A stretch of DNA of 61,028 bases. It comes from Yoonia sp. (GTDB lineage Bacteria; Pseudomonadota; Alphaproteobacteria; Rhodobacterales; Rhodobacteraceae). This document shows positions 37,675 through 45,478 of the stretch, in pieces. Both the position numbers and the translations under genes were made by a program. The notes below the pieces were generated by a model, which searched no databases, was not told the DNA's origin, and was given only the letters and a program-made list of their open reading frames with translations. The stretch lies in contig JAQXEG010000001.1 in the NCBI GenBank assembly GCA_029250945.1, forward strand, positions 1 through 61,028. Direction: 5' to 3'. How positions within the stretch are numbered: position 1 is the first letter of the stretch; each line of letters begins with the position of its first letter.

Positions 37675-38169
37675 TTACCCCCCCAACAGGCTTGGCAGTG
37701 GGCGCATGTATATGCCCAGAACTTGTGAAACGAGATACCAGACGACGCCCGCTGCGATGGCGGACACAATGGTCATGACGACCCATTTACGTTCGCCAAG
37801 GATCGTGGAGCCAAGGAAAAGAAATCCGAACGTCGCACCGAGAAACCCCAGCGGGCGCAGACAGATCGCGTAAACGACCATCAGGCCCAAAAGGCCAATA
37901 GCCTGCCAGATGTGATAGTCGCCAAGGCGTCGATAATCGATGTCGCCGATTTTCTGTTCGTTCTTTTCTAGTCCGAACAGGATGATGCCTGATGCGACGA
38001 TACCAAGGATAGACAATATCTTGGGGAACGTGCTCGGCCAAATCGGATTACGCCGCATGAACGGCGCCAACCCATCATCCATGGTGAACCAGGCGGCATA
38101 GCCGTAGGCGCAACACAGGCCCAAAAGTATCAAAGCGATCCAGCGATCTAATGTCATCGTTTTGTCCAT
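37675..38169 (-). CDS. tctB: Tripartite tricarboxylate transporter small permease
   Basis: This 164-residue membrane protein has four hydrophobic helices (ALILLGLCCAYGYAAWF, ILSILGIVASGIILFG, QAIGLLGLMVVYAICL, VVMTIVSAIAAGVVWYLV), as in TctB. It pairs with TctA. It is separated from tctC upstream by 234 bp holding hairpins and repeats; a second ATG at 38157 is possible. Confidence 0.88.
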   Translation of the reverse strand: MDKTMTLDRWIALILLGLCCAYGYAAWFTMDDGLAPFMRRNPIWPSTFPKILSILGIVASGIILFGLEKNEQKIGDIDYRRLGDYHIWQAIGLLGLMVVYAICLRPLGFLGATFGFLFLGSTILGERKWVVMTIVSAIAAGVVWYLVSQVLGIYMRPLPSLLGG

Positions 38170-38202
38170 CTCGAGAGAGAATCATGGGGGCCAGCTCCCA
38201 AA

Positions 38203-38230
38203 CCCCCGAGGTATTTGCGGCAAATGGAAA
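38203..38230 (+). repeat. Dispersed short repeat, copy D
   Basis: CCCCCGAGGTATTTGCGGCA and a few further bases resemble copies A and B in the CCGGxGG-ATTT core. It faces copy E on the other strand across the tctC-tctB gap. Confidence 0.4.
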
Positions 38231-38318
38231 ACCAATTGTTAACCATCTTGGAGTAGGGTGAGGTCACGGTACAGGCTGAGGAGCCGATGACCGTGCAAGT
38301 GGAAGATTTTTCTTCGAC

Positions 38319-38393
38319 GGAAGGGGAGGCGTGCGTCGCTTCCCCTTCCTCTTGCTTGAAATACCTCCGGGAGCGCGAGGGTGGAACCCTCGC
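38319..38393 (-). terminator. Two hairpins between tctC and tctB
   Basis: GCGAGGGT-GGA-ACCCTCGC (38375-38393) is a perfect 8-bp stem. Next to it, GGAAGGGGAGGCG and CGCTTCCCCTTCC (38319-38349) form a 13-bp stem with one G-T pair and a 5-nt loop. Lying just after tctC on its strand, they probably limit read-through or protect the tctC mRNA, giving excess binding protein. Confidence 0.65.
38345..38373 (-). repeat. Dispersed short repeat, copy E (inverted relative to D)
   Basis: The minus strand reads CTCCCGGAGGTATTTCAAGC and then AAGAGGAAGG, close to copy D (CCCxGAGGTATTT, then GCAA and GGAA). It overlaps the hairpin region downstream of tctC. Confidence 0.4.
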
Positions 38394-38403
38394 ACCTTTG
38401 GTC

Positions 38404-39393
38404 CTAGAGGAAGCCGAGCTTTGTCATCAGATCGCCGATCACTTTTTCCTGTGCTTCCAGGAAGGTGCGGAAATCATCGCCGGAGTTGTGGATGTTGACC
38501 CAGCCGTTGCGCGCGCGCACGGTTTCCCATTCGGGTGTGTCATACATCTTTTCCAGCGCGTCCTGATACATCGCCAACTTGTCTGCAGGCAGGCCTGGTG
38601 CGCCAAAGAAACCACGCCAGTTCACGAATGTGGTGTCGATCCCTTGTTCCATCATGGTCATGGCTTCGGGGGCTGCATCGACACGCTCTGGTGATGTGAC
38701 GCCGATGATTTTGACTTCGCCCGCGTTGGCCAGATCAACCGCTTCGGAGAACCCCGTGGACAGTGCCGCGATTTCGCCGGACAGTAATGCTGCCATTGCG
38801 TTCCCGCCAGCGTCATAGGGGATGTATTTTACATCCAACGCGTCTTTGCCCGCAGCTTCCATCGCCATGGCCGCAACAAGGTGGTCCATACCGCCGGGGA
38901 CAGAACCGCCGCCGATGGCTGTCGCCGCTGGATCGGCATCATAGGATGCGACAAGGTCGGCCATTGAATTCAGCGGGCTGTCTTTGCCCACAACGATGGC
39001 AGCGTAGTCGCCGATGGTGCCTGCAACCAGTGTCAGGTCGCGAAAGCTTTGAGGGAACACGCCCGTCAGGGAGCGGATCACGATGGGTGTTGAGTTAACC
39101 ATCAGGGTGCCGTGGTTGCTGTCGGCGTTTTCAATCATGTAGCCGATCGCCTTGCCGCCGCCGCCGCCGGACATATTTTCATAAGACGCAGAGCCCACAA
39201 GGCCTGCGCGGGTCAAGGCTTCGCCTGTGCCGCGTGCTGTGCCGTCCCAGCCGCCGCCAGCGCCGCCCGGAATGATAAAGTGGATGCTGTCGACGACCTG
39301 ATGCCCATCTGCGAATGCAGCCGGTGCGCCAAGTGTCATCGCGGCCACAGCCGCGCCCATCAGGGCCCGACGGCCCAGTTTCAAAGTTGTCAT
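38404..39393 (-). CDS. tctC: TctC-type periplasmic carboxylate-binding protein
   Basis: This 329-residue extracytoplasmic solute receptor of the TTT family begins with a long twin-arginine-like or Sec leader (LGRRALMGAAVAAMTLGAPA, cleaved near AFA/DG). The mature fold starts IHFIIPGGAGGGWDGTARG, the TctC motif that contacts the substrate carboxylate, and contains GGSVPGGMDHLVAA. Start 39393 has a GGGAGGA ribosome site. The first gene of tctCBA is divergent from the sensor genes, which fits substrate-induced expression. Confidence 0.93.
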   Translation of the reverse strand: MTTLKLGRRALMGAAVAAMTLGAPAAFADGHQVVDSIHFIIPGGAGGGWDGTARGTGEALTRAGLVGSASYENMSGGGGGKAIGYMIENADSNHGTLMVNSTPIVIRSLTGVFPQSFRDLTLVAGTIGDYAAIVVGKDSPLNSMADLVASYDADPAATAIGGGSVPGGMDHLVAAMAMEAAGKDALDVKYIPYDAGGNAMAALLSGEIAALSTGFSEAVDLANAGEVKIIGVTSPERVDAAPEAMTMMEQGIDTTFVNWRGFFGAPGLPADKLAMYQDALEKMYDTPEWETVRARNGWVNIHNSGDDFRTFLEAQEKVIGDLMTKLGFL

Positions 39394-39411
39394 AATATTC
39401 CTCCCATTTGA

Positions 39412-39476
39412 CAACTGCCCGCCTTTGCGGATCAGTTGGCGAAACTTAACCACGGCAACCTGACACAAACCTGTCA
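39412..39476. promoter_or_regulatory. Divergent tctC/tctD control region
   Basis: The 108-bp gap between the two starts contains two inverted repeats: CAACTG-N15-CAGTTG (39412-39438) and TGACA-CAAACC-TGTCA (39461-39476). They are candidate TctD binding sites, though OmpR-type regulators often use direct repeats. Confidence 0.45.
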
Positions 39477-39501
39477 TGTCTCATTCAAAGTAAAGCAGCC
39501 C

Positions 39502-40170
39502 ATGAAATTTCTACTGGTCGAAGACAATCAGGACCTTGCCGATGCGATCTGTGTCCGGATGCAGATCGACGGCCATGTCGTTGATCATGCTGGCACAATT
39601 TTGGACGCAATGGGGTTCGCACAGACCGGTGAATACGATCTGATCTTGCTGGATATGATGTTGCCCGACGGGGATGGTCGGGATTTTCTGCGCGATCATC
39701 GGGGTCGCAAACGCGGCACACCAGTCATCGTTTTGACGGCGCGCAGTCAGGTTTCGGACAGAATCAGTTTGTTGGATCTGGGTGCTGATGACTACGTCAC
39801 CAAGCCGTTTGATCATGCCGAGTTAGAGGCCCGCTGTCGTGCGGTTCTCCGCCGCAATGCGGGCACCGCGCAGACGGAAAAGCACCTTGGCGACGTCGGT
39901 TTTGACCCCGTGGCAGGTGTGCTGACCGTCAAGGGCGTGCCGATCAATCTGCGCAACAGAGAGCTGCGCCTGCTAGAGGTTTTGTTCAATGCACCGGGCC
40001 AGATTTTCGCAAAGCAAAAGTTATTTGACCGATTGTTTTCCTACGAAGAAGACGTGTCTGACAACGCGATTGAGGTCTATATCGGCCGCCTGCGCAAACA
40101 TCTGGAGCCGTCGGAATTAAAGATCACGACCCATCGTGGCCTTGGCTATCGGTTGGATCATGACGGGTAA
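39502..40170 (+). CDS. tctD: OmpR-family response regulator, TctD-like
   Basis: This 222-residue two-domain regulator has a receiver domain with phospho-acceptor D51 (LILLDMMLPDGDG) and the switch Lys in VTKPF, and a C-terminal winged helix (NLRNRELRLLEVLFNAPGQI, DNAIEVYIGRLRKHLE, THRGLGYRL). Start 39502 (MKFLLVEDNQ) is standard for the family. The stop overlaps tctE by 11 bp. Position opposite tctC supports control of the transporter. Confidence 0.92.
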   Translation: MKFLLVEDNQDLADAICVRMQIDGHVVDHAGTILDAMGFAQTGEYDLILLDMMLPDGDGRDFLRDHRGRKRGTPVIVLTARSQVSDRISLLDLGADDYVTKPFDHAELEARCRAVLRRNAGTAQTEKHLGDVGFDPVAGVLTVKGVPINLRNRELRLLEVLFNAPGQIFAKQKLFDRLFSYEEDVSDNAIEVYIGRLRKHLEPSELKITTHRGLGYRLDHDG

Positions 40171-41512
40171 GGTCCGCAGCCTTGGGTCGTTGCGCAATAG
40201 GTTGGCGCTGACGCTGATTGGGGGGGCGGCGGTGTTGGCTGTGCTGCTGTATTTCGTCGTACGTAGCTATGCGGTGCAGATCGCGCAGCAGGGGCAGGAC
40301 AGTATTTTGCGTGCCTCTGTGACGTCGATTTTGGATGCGGCGGTTCTGCGCGATGGGCAGCTTGAGGTGGATTTTCCCTATGCGTCATTGGCGATGCTTG
40401 GCACCGACAGCGATGACCGCGTGTTTTACGCCATCTATCAGGATGACGTGCTGGTGTCGGGCTATGATGGCCTGCCTGTTGCCGCGTCAGATAGCGGGAT
40501 GGTCACGGTGACATTCGACGGCGTCGAGGTGCGCACAACGACGGCGTCGCGGTTGCTTGCGGGTGCGCAAAGCCGGACGCGTGTCACTGTTACCGTGGCC
40601 CAGACCCAAGATTTACTGGCCGTGACCCTATCGGCAATCTCGCGCAACATCGCATTGTTTGGCGCGGGGTTCTTTGTGCTGGTTATGCTGTTGGCGGTTT
40701 TGGCCACGTCATCTGCAATCGGCCCCTTGGCGCGGCTGACCACATCAGTCGCGCGCCGCGGGCCGCAGGATTTGCGCCCTGTCGTGAGCCCCGTGCCCAG
40801 CGAAATGGTGCCGCTAGTATCATCGCTGAATACGTTGATGGCGCGCTTGGGCCAATCGTTGAACCGGAGCGAGGATTTCATTGCAGAGGCGGCGCACCGC
40901 GTCCGCACGCCGTTGGCCACGGTGCGATCCCACGCAGAGACAACCTTGCAACGTGTCGACCGCGAAGAGAACCGCCAGGCCCTGCGGTCCATGATCCGCG
41001 CCATTGACGAAAGCAGCCGTGCGGCGGGGCAACTTTTGGATCATGCGATGATCACATTTCGTGCCGACCATCTGGACCAGCAGGATATCCCGCTGGCTGC
41101 TTTGGTAGAAAATTTGATCATGCGCCTTGGTCCTGTTGCGGATATGCGCGACGTGGAATTTCGGACCGCACTTGATCCTGATGTGACCCTCAAGGGTGAT
41201 CCGATCCTCTTGCATAACGCCTTGCGCAATGTCGTGGACAATGCGTTGAAATACGCGCCGCGTGAAAGCGTGATCGAGATTGATATCACCGCAAACCCGC
41301 CGTGTGTGGTGATTCGTGACCACGGCCCTGGCTTTCCCGTGGATCAGATCAGTAACCTGTCGGATAGATTTACCCGCGGGCGCAATGCCGAAGGCATCAT
41401 CGGCTCTGGCCTTGGCCTTACCATCGCCCAAGAGGTCGCGACAGCCCATGGCGGCCAAATGACCCTTGGGACCCATTCGAAAGGCGGCGCATGCGTTACG
41501 TTTTCCTTCTAA
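40160..41512 (+). CDS. tctE: TctE-like sensor histidine kinase
   Basis: This 450-residue membrane kinase has helices at about residues 14-34 and 165-185 that enclose a periplasmic 2CSK_N-type sensor domain. It also has a HisKA with phospho-acceptor His246 (EAAHRVRTPLA) and HATPase motifs (LRNVVDNALKYAP, VIRDHGPGFP, GSGLGLTIAQEV). Translationally coupled to tctD upstream and overlapping the next gene by 22 bp, it probably senses the TTT substrate. Confidence 0.92.
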   Translation: MTGKVRSLGSLRNRLALTLIGGAAVLAVLLYFVVRSYAVQIAQQGQDSILRASVTSILDAAVLRDGQLEVDFPYASLAMLGTDSDDRVFYAIYQDDVLVSGYDGLPVAASDSGMVTVTFDGVEVRTTTASRLLAGAQSRTRVTVTVAQTQDLLAVTLSAISRNIALFGAGFFVLVMLLAVLATSSAIGPLARLTTSVARRGPQDLRPVVSPVPSEMVPLVSSLNTLMARLGQSLNRSEDFIAEAAHRVRTPLATVRSHAETTLQRVDREENRQALRSMIRAIDESSRAAGQLLDHAMITFRADHLDQQDIPLAALVENLIMRLGPVADMRDVEFRTALDPDVTLKGDPILLHNALRNVVDNALKYAPRESVIEIDITANPPCVVIRDHGPGFPVDQISNLSDRFTRGRNAEGIIGSGLGLTIAQEVATAHGGQMTLGTHSKGGACVTFSF

Positions 41513-42486
41513 TTATTTGTCTTTGGGCCGCTGTGGCAAATGCGCAAGACTGGGAGGACCGTCAACGCTTTGGCGATCCGCAAGCCGCGGCTGCCTTGCG
41601 TATTCTCTCCAACACCGACACGCGATTTTTCGCGCCGATTATTGATCGGTTCGTGGCCGGTAATGCGGGTGTTCAGGTGGATTACATGGTGACGGGATCT
41701 GCTGACCTTTATAATATCTACCGCGAAGATCCGCAGGGTTACGACGTGGTGATATCCAGCGCGATGGATTTGCAGATCAAGCTGGCCAATGACGGATATG
41801 CGTTGCAAGTGACTGGCACGGGACATCCGGCATGGGCGCAATGGCGCGAAAGCCTGTTTGCCTTTTCCACGGAACCTGCGGCGATTGTCATCAATAAGGC
41901 GGCGTTTGCGGGCCAGCCTATCCCTGCGTCGCGACAAGAGCTTATTCAAGCATTGCGCGCCCGCCCCGACGTGTTTGCGGACCGGATTGGAACCTATGAT
42001 GTGCGCCAATCGGGTTTGGGCTATTTGTTCGCAACCCAAGATGCCCGCGCGTCCGAGACATACTGGCGCCTGACAGAGGTGATGGGCGGGCTTGGTGCCA
42101 AGCTGTATTGCTGTTCGGGTGCAATGATTGATGATCTGGTCAGCGGCAAGATTGCCGTGGCTTATAATGTGCTGGGCAGTTATGCGGCGGCGCGGTCCGA
42201 TACGATTGATGAAATCGCGGTGATCCTGCCGTCGGATTTTCCAACCACAATGATGCGCAGCGCCTTTGCGTCGCGCGACACCAAGGTGCCGGCAGCCGCC
42301 GCTGGATTTATCCGGCACCTGACGACGCTGCGCTCAGACGCGGAACTGGCCGCCGCGTTCCCGTTGCCGCCCCTTGATCCAGCTTCCCAGGCATCCATCC
42401 CGTTGGAACCCGCGCTTATTACCTATCTTGACCGGCTCAAACGCCGGACGTTCATTCAAGAATGGGAAAATGCGATCATTCAATAG
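41491..42486 (+). CDS. Periplasmic binding protein coupled to TctDE, possible sensor subunit
   Basis: This 331-residue type-2 periplasmic-binding protein (SBP_bac_6/11-like, resembling PgtC or Fe-binding proteins) has a signal peptide (MRYVFLLIICLWAAVANAQD). The core has LRILSNTDTRFFAPIIDRFV, YDVVISSAMDLQIKLAN, SGLGYLFATQD and GKIAVAYNVLGSY. It overlaps tctE by 22 bp and there is no ABC permease or ATPase, so a role as solute-sensing partner of the kinase is inferred, as for PgtC with PgtB. It could also be a stray binding protein. Confidence 0.8.
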   Translation: MRYVFLLIICLWAAVANAQDWEDRQRFGDPQAAAALRILSNTDTRFFAPIIDRFVAGNAGVQVDYMVTGSADLYNIYREDPQGYDVVISSAMDLQIKLANDGYALQVTGTGHPAWAQWRESLFAFSTEPAAIVINKAAFAGQPIPASRQELIQALRARPDVFADRIGTYDVRQSGLGYLFATQDARASETYWRLTEVMGGLGAKLYCCSGAMIDDLVSGKIAVAYNVLGSYAAARSDTIDEIAVILPSDFPTTMMRSAFASRDTKVPAAAAGFIRHLTTLRSDAELAAAFPLPPLDPASQASIPLEPALITYLDRLKRRTFIQEWENAIIQ

Positions 42487-42545
42487 CCACTTGGTTTGAC
42501 TGTGCTAGGTTGCGCTTTGAACGTGGAATAATTCAGGGGGTCAGC

Positions 42546-43418
42546 ATGACCAAAATCGCATTTCTAGGGCTCGGCGTGATGGGCTATCCGATGGCGGGGC
42601 ATTTGCAAGCCGCAGGTCACGATGTCACCGTCTATAACCGCACAGCGTCCAAGGCGCAGGCATGGGCCGACCAACATGGCGGCAGCAGCGCCGCGACACC
42701 TGCCCAAGCCGCAGCCGGGGCTGAAATGGTCATGGCCTGTGTGGGCAATGACGATGATCTGCGTAGTGTTTGCCTTGGCGATGACGGCGCCTTTGCGGGC
42801 ATGGAGGCAGGTAGTATTTTTGTTGACCACACGACGGTTTCGGCTGCTGTGACGCGCGCGCTTTATGATGCGGCGGCGGTGCGCGACATTGCATTCGTCG
42901 ACGCACCGATTTCGGGCGGGCAGGCAGGGGCGGAAAACGCGCAGCTGTCGGTGATGTGCGGCGGTGATCAGGCGGCCTATGACCGGGCCGAAGCCGTGAT
43001 CGCGCATTACGCAAAACTGTGCCGCCGGATTGGTGACAGCGGGGCAGGGCAGATGACGAAAATGTGCAACCAGATCGCGATTGCCGGTCTGGTGCAGGGC
43101 CTGTCAGAGGCGCTTCATTTCGCGGATAAGGCGGGGCTAGATGGTGCCGCCGTGGTCGAGGTCATTAGCCAAGGTGCCGCCGGAAGCTGGCAGATGTCCA
43201 ACCGTTACCAGACGATGATTGCCGATGAATTCGACCACGGGTTTGCCGTAGACTGGATGCGCAAGGACCTTGGCATTTGTCTGGATGCAGCGAATGAAAA
43301 TGGCGCGAGCTTGCCAGTCACCGCGCTGGTCGATCAGTTCTATAAGGACCTGCAAAAACAGGGCGGCGGCCGCTGGGACACGTCATCCTTGTTCAAACGG
43401 CTTCAGGCGATGGGCTAA
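42546..43418 (+). CDS. 3-Hydroxyisobutyrate dehydrogenase family oxidoreductase
   Basis: This 290-residue NAD(P)-dependent beta-hydroxyacid dehydrogenase has Rossmann GLGVMGYPMAGHL (residues 8-20), the substrate loop DAPISGGQAGAE, the catalytic Lys in GAGQMTKMCNQ and the C-terminal DLGICLDAANENG. The group includes 3-hydroxyisobutyrate, tartronate semialdehyde and related reductases; the substrate is not decided. AGGGGG precedes the ATG at 42546. It may be cotranscribed with the sensor genes. Confidence 0.88.
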   Translation: MTKIAFLGLGVMGYPMAGHLQAAGHDVTVYNRTASKAQAWADQHGGSSAATPAQAAAGAEMVMACVGNDDDLRSVCLGDDGAFAGMEAGSIFVDHTTVSAAVTRALYDAAAVRDIAFVDAPISGGQAGAENAQLSVMCGGDQAAYDRAEAVIAHYAKLCRRIGDSGAGQMTKMCNQIAIAGLVQGLSEALHFADKAGLDGAAVVEVISQGAAGSWQMSNRYQTMIADEFDHGFAVDWMRKDLGICLDAANENGASLPVTALVDQFYKDLQKQGGGRWDTSSLFKRLQAMG

Positions 43419-43849
43419 ACCATTTCCGCAATTTCGCGCAGGGCATGGGAATACCCGTCCGTGCCCTCGCCCACGATCCCCTTATCGGCGCGCATGGCGA
43501 TATAGGAATGGTGGCGGAACTGCTCTCGGGCGTAAATGTCGGTCACGTGAAGCTCAATCACGGGGCCGTCAAACGCATTCAGCGCATCCATTATCGCGAC
43601 CGACGTATGGGTATAGCCGCCGGCATTGATGATGATCCCCGCGCAAGTGTCGCGGGCCGTGTGGATGTGGTCGATCAACGTGCCTTCGGAATTGGATTGA
43701 GCCATCCAGACCGTCACATCCAACGCAGGCGCAATCGCCGCAAGCTCGGACGCGACATCCGCAAGGGTCTTGGACCCGTATTTCTCGGGCTCTCGCTGAC
43801 CAAGCAGGTTCAGGTTTGGCCCGTTCAGGACGAGGATCTGTTTGGTCAT
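43415..43849 (-). CDS. aroQ: Type II 3-dehydroquinate dehydratase
   Basis: This is the shikimate-pathway dehydratase, type II (dodecameric flavodoxin-like fold), 144 residues. The motif LVLNGPNLNLLGQREPEKYG carries the catalytic Tyr24; IINAGGYTHTSVAI and ELHVTDIYARE supply the substrate Asn and the catalytic His region. Start 43849 is preferred over 43855. It overlaps the convergent dehydrogenase by 4 bp. Housekeeping. Confidence 0.95.
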   Translation of the reverse strand: MTKQILVLNGPNLNLLGQREPEKYGSKTLADVASELAAIAPALDVTVWMAQSNSEGTLIDHIHTARDTCAGIIINAGGYTHTSVAIMDALNAFDGPVIELHVTDIYAREQFRHHSYIAMRADKGIVGEGTDGYSHALREIAEMV

Positions 43850-44023
43850 GTGCAAAACACCTTTTGTTACACCGGCTTTTAAATCTGATCACTTCGCTGC
43901 GGGCAATTCCTAATTTTTGGCGGGAAGACCAGGACGAATCTGGAAAATTGCAGCGGCGTAAATCGTTTCTTAGTTGGTAGCTGATTATCTGGCGGGGAAT
44001 TTTACGACGAACGGGTATCAAAC

Positions 44024-44488
44024 ATGCCGCAGATGGCACGGTCCATACTGGTCGCTGTCTTGCCTGCAATCGTCATTTTGGTTGCAATACAAGGGCTCCA
44101 TATCCTTGCCAAACAGGACGCCGCGAATGCGGAGCGTGCCAGGTACGAGGATGCGGCTGACCGCGCCACAGAGGTATTGGTTGACCGTACATCCCTGATT
44201 TTCGTAAATTTGCGCAATGTGGCAACGGTGGTCCATCACGCGAACAAATCCGGCGTATCGAGCACGCGGGCGTTCCATGACTTTATCAATGATACAGATA
44301 TGTTTTCCGAATTCCCGTCATTACGGGCCATCGCTGTGATGGAAGATATCGCCAAGGCCGACTTGCCTAGTCGCGCCGCAGCCTATGACAATGATGCTGG
44401 CCGCGCGGCCCTTGGGTACGCCCCGCCAAGACCGACAGCAGTTTTGGATTCTGATGCTGGCCTCGCTTCGCGGCTACAAAGGTATTAA
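44024..44488 (+). pseudogene. Truncated CHASE-type membrane sensor N-terminus
   Basis: The frame encodes a membrane helix (ILVAVLPAIVILVAIQG, residues 8-24), a charged helix and a CHASE-like extracellular start (FHDFINDTDMFSEFPSLRAI). After GYAPP near 44430 the sequence changes abruptly to glycosyltransferase-like coding in another frame. No kinase or cyclase domain follows, so this is the stub of a sensor kinase or GGDEF protein. Confidence 0.6.
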
Positions 44489-44684
44489 CGAATTTATGGC
44501 GCTGGCCGAGGAGTTGCAGAAACGCACCGATATCTGGTTCGATCTGGTTTTAAACGCCGAGGCAGACGATGTGGCGGCCTTTGCGAGGCGACATAGCGAT
44601 GCAGCAAACGTGAGCATCCACCCGAGCACAGACGATCCGGCGCAGTTCTATAGCGATGCGGACCTTGTGCTGAACCTTTCCCGG
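44442..44684 (+). pseudogene. Glycosyltransferase (GT4-like) C-terminal-half fragment
   Basis: FWILMLASLRGYKGINEFMA, VLNAEADDVAAFARRH and the ending FYSDADLVLNLSR are the donor-binding half of a family-4 glycosyltransferase. The reading frame has no real start and is cut off before the conserved ExFGxxxxEA motif. It lies upstream of the corresponding N-terminal half, i.e. in reversed order. Confidence 0.65.
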
Positions 44685-44705
44685 GTATCGCCGAAGTCGC
44701 TACCG

Positions 44706-45066
44706 GTTGATAACCCTATTCACCTTTTTTGCCAGCCAAATGGCGCTTTACCGGGCACTTTCGAGGGCCACTGACATCCCGTCTGATGCAGTTGTTTTCG
44801 TCAATACGCTGCTACCTTTTGCGGCCATGATCTGGGGACGGCGAACCGGGCGGCGCGTTATCGTGCATGTGCACGAGGTCTCCATAACGCCGGGCCCACT
44901 ACGACGTTTCCTGACAAGATACGCGGGGCGCTCCGCGGACCTGCTGCTCTATGTGTCGAACGATCATCGGGCACGGTTGCCGATTGAGGGGCCGCTTGCG
45001 CTGATCGTACAAAACCCTGTCGGCGCGGCCTTGGTGGCCCGCGCGGATGGATATATGGCCCGCTAA
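44706..45066 (+). pseudogene. Glycosyltransferase N-terminal-half fragment
   Basis: FASQMALYRALSRATDIPSD, VVFVNTLLPFAAMIWGRRTG, VIVHVHEVSITPGPLRRFLT and LLYVSNDHRARLPIEG form the acceptor half of a similar glycosyltransferase, up to the interdomain IVQNPV. A change of frame (DNPIHLF to FASQM) sits at its start. Together with the preceding fragment it makes a circularly permuted gene ruin, or the edges of two deleted copies. Confidence 0.65.
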
Positions 45067-45478
45067 AAGTGGTGATGGGATCAGACGGTCGCGCCACGGG
45101 TTGATCACAATGCTTAGCCCCCTGACACCGCAGACGCAGTCAGAAATTGGCGTCGATATTTTTTTGCGCCCCCGTCACGAGACGTTTACCAGCGCGATAG
45201 CTGAAGGTCGCTATAAGGTGACGGAACCCTTTGATTTTGTAATTGAATTACCGGGTGCAGCGTTGTTTTTTCCGTTCAAGATACGAGGTAGCGACAACGC
45301 CTCGAACGCCGTTGGAGAAACGCCGGTCATTTTCATCACCGCCTACCCAGAGATATTGCTAACCGGTGAGCAGCCGGAACCTGTGTTTCTGATCCCAAAA
45401 CCGTATCAGGCGAAAAAGGTCATATCGGCGGTCAGTCAGGCGATGTTTTTCGCCACGACCGACGCGATTGAGGGCTAG
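45047..45478 (+). pseudogene. Fragment ending in a PhyR-like receiver-domain tail
   Basis: Only the last part (from about 45320) is recognisable: TPVIFITAYPEILLTGEQPE, then PKPYQAKKVISAVSQAMFF. This closely resembles the C-terminal end of the general-stress regulator PhyR's receiver domain. The preceding approximately 65 residues (YKVTEPFDFVIELPGAALFF) are not recognised. The sigma-factor-like domain and phospho-acceptor Asp are missing. The stop overlaps the metG stop. Confidence 0.6.

Noticed and set aside
38230..38250. CtrA-like TTAACCAT motif in the tctC-tctB gap
   Set aside because: A single 8-mer with no promoter or gene start downstream in that direction; expected by chance in 61 kb.
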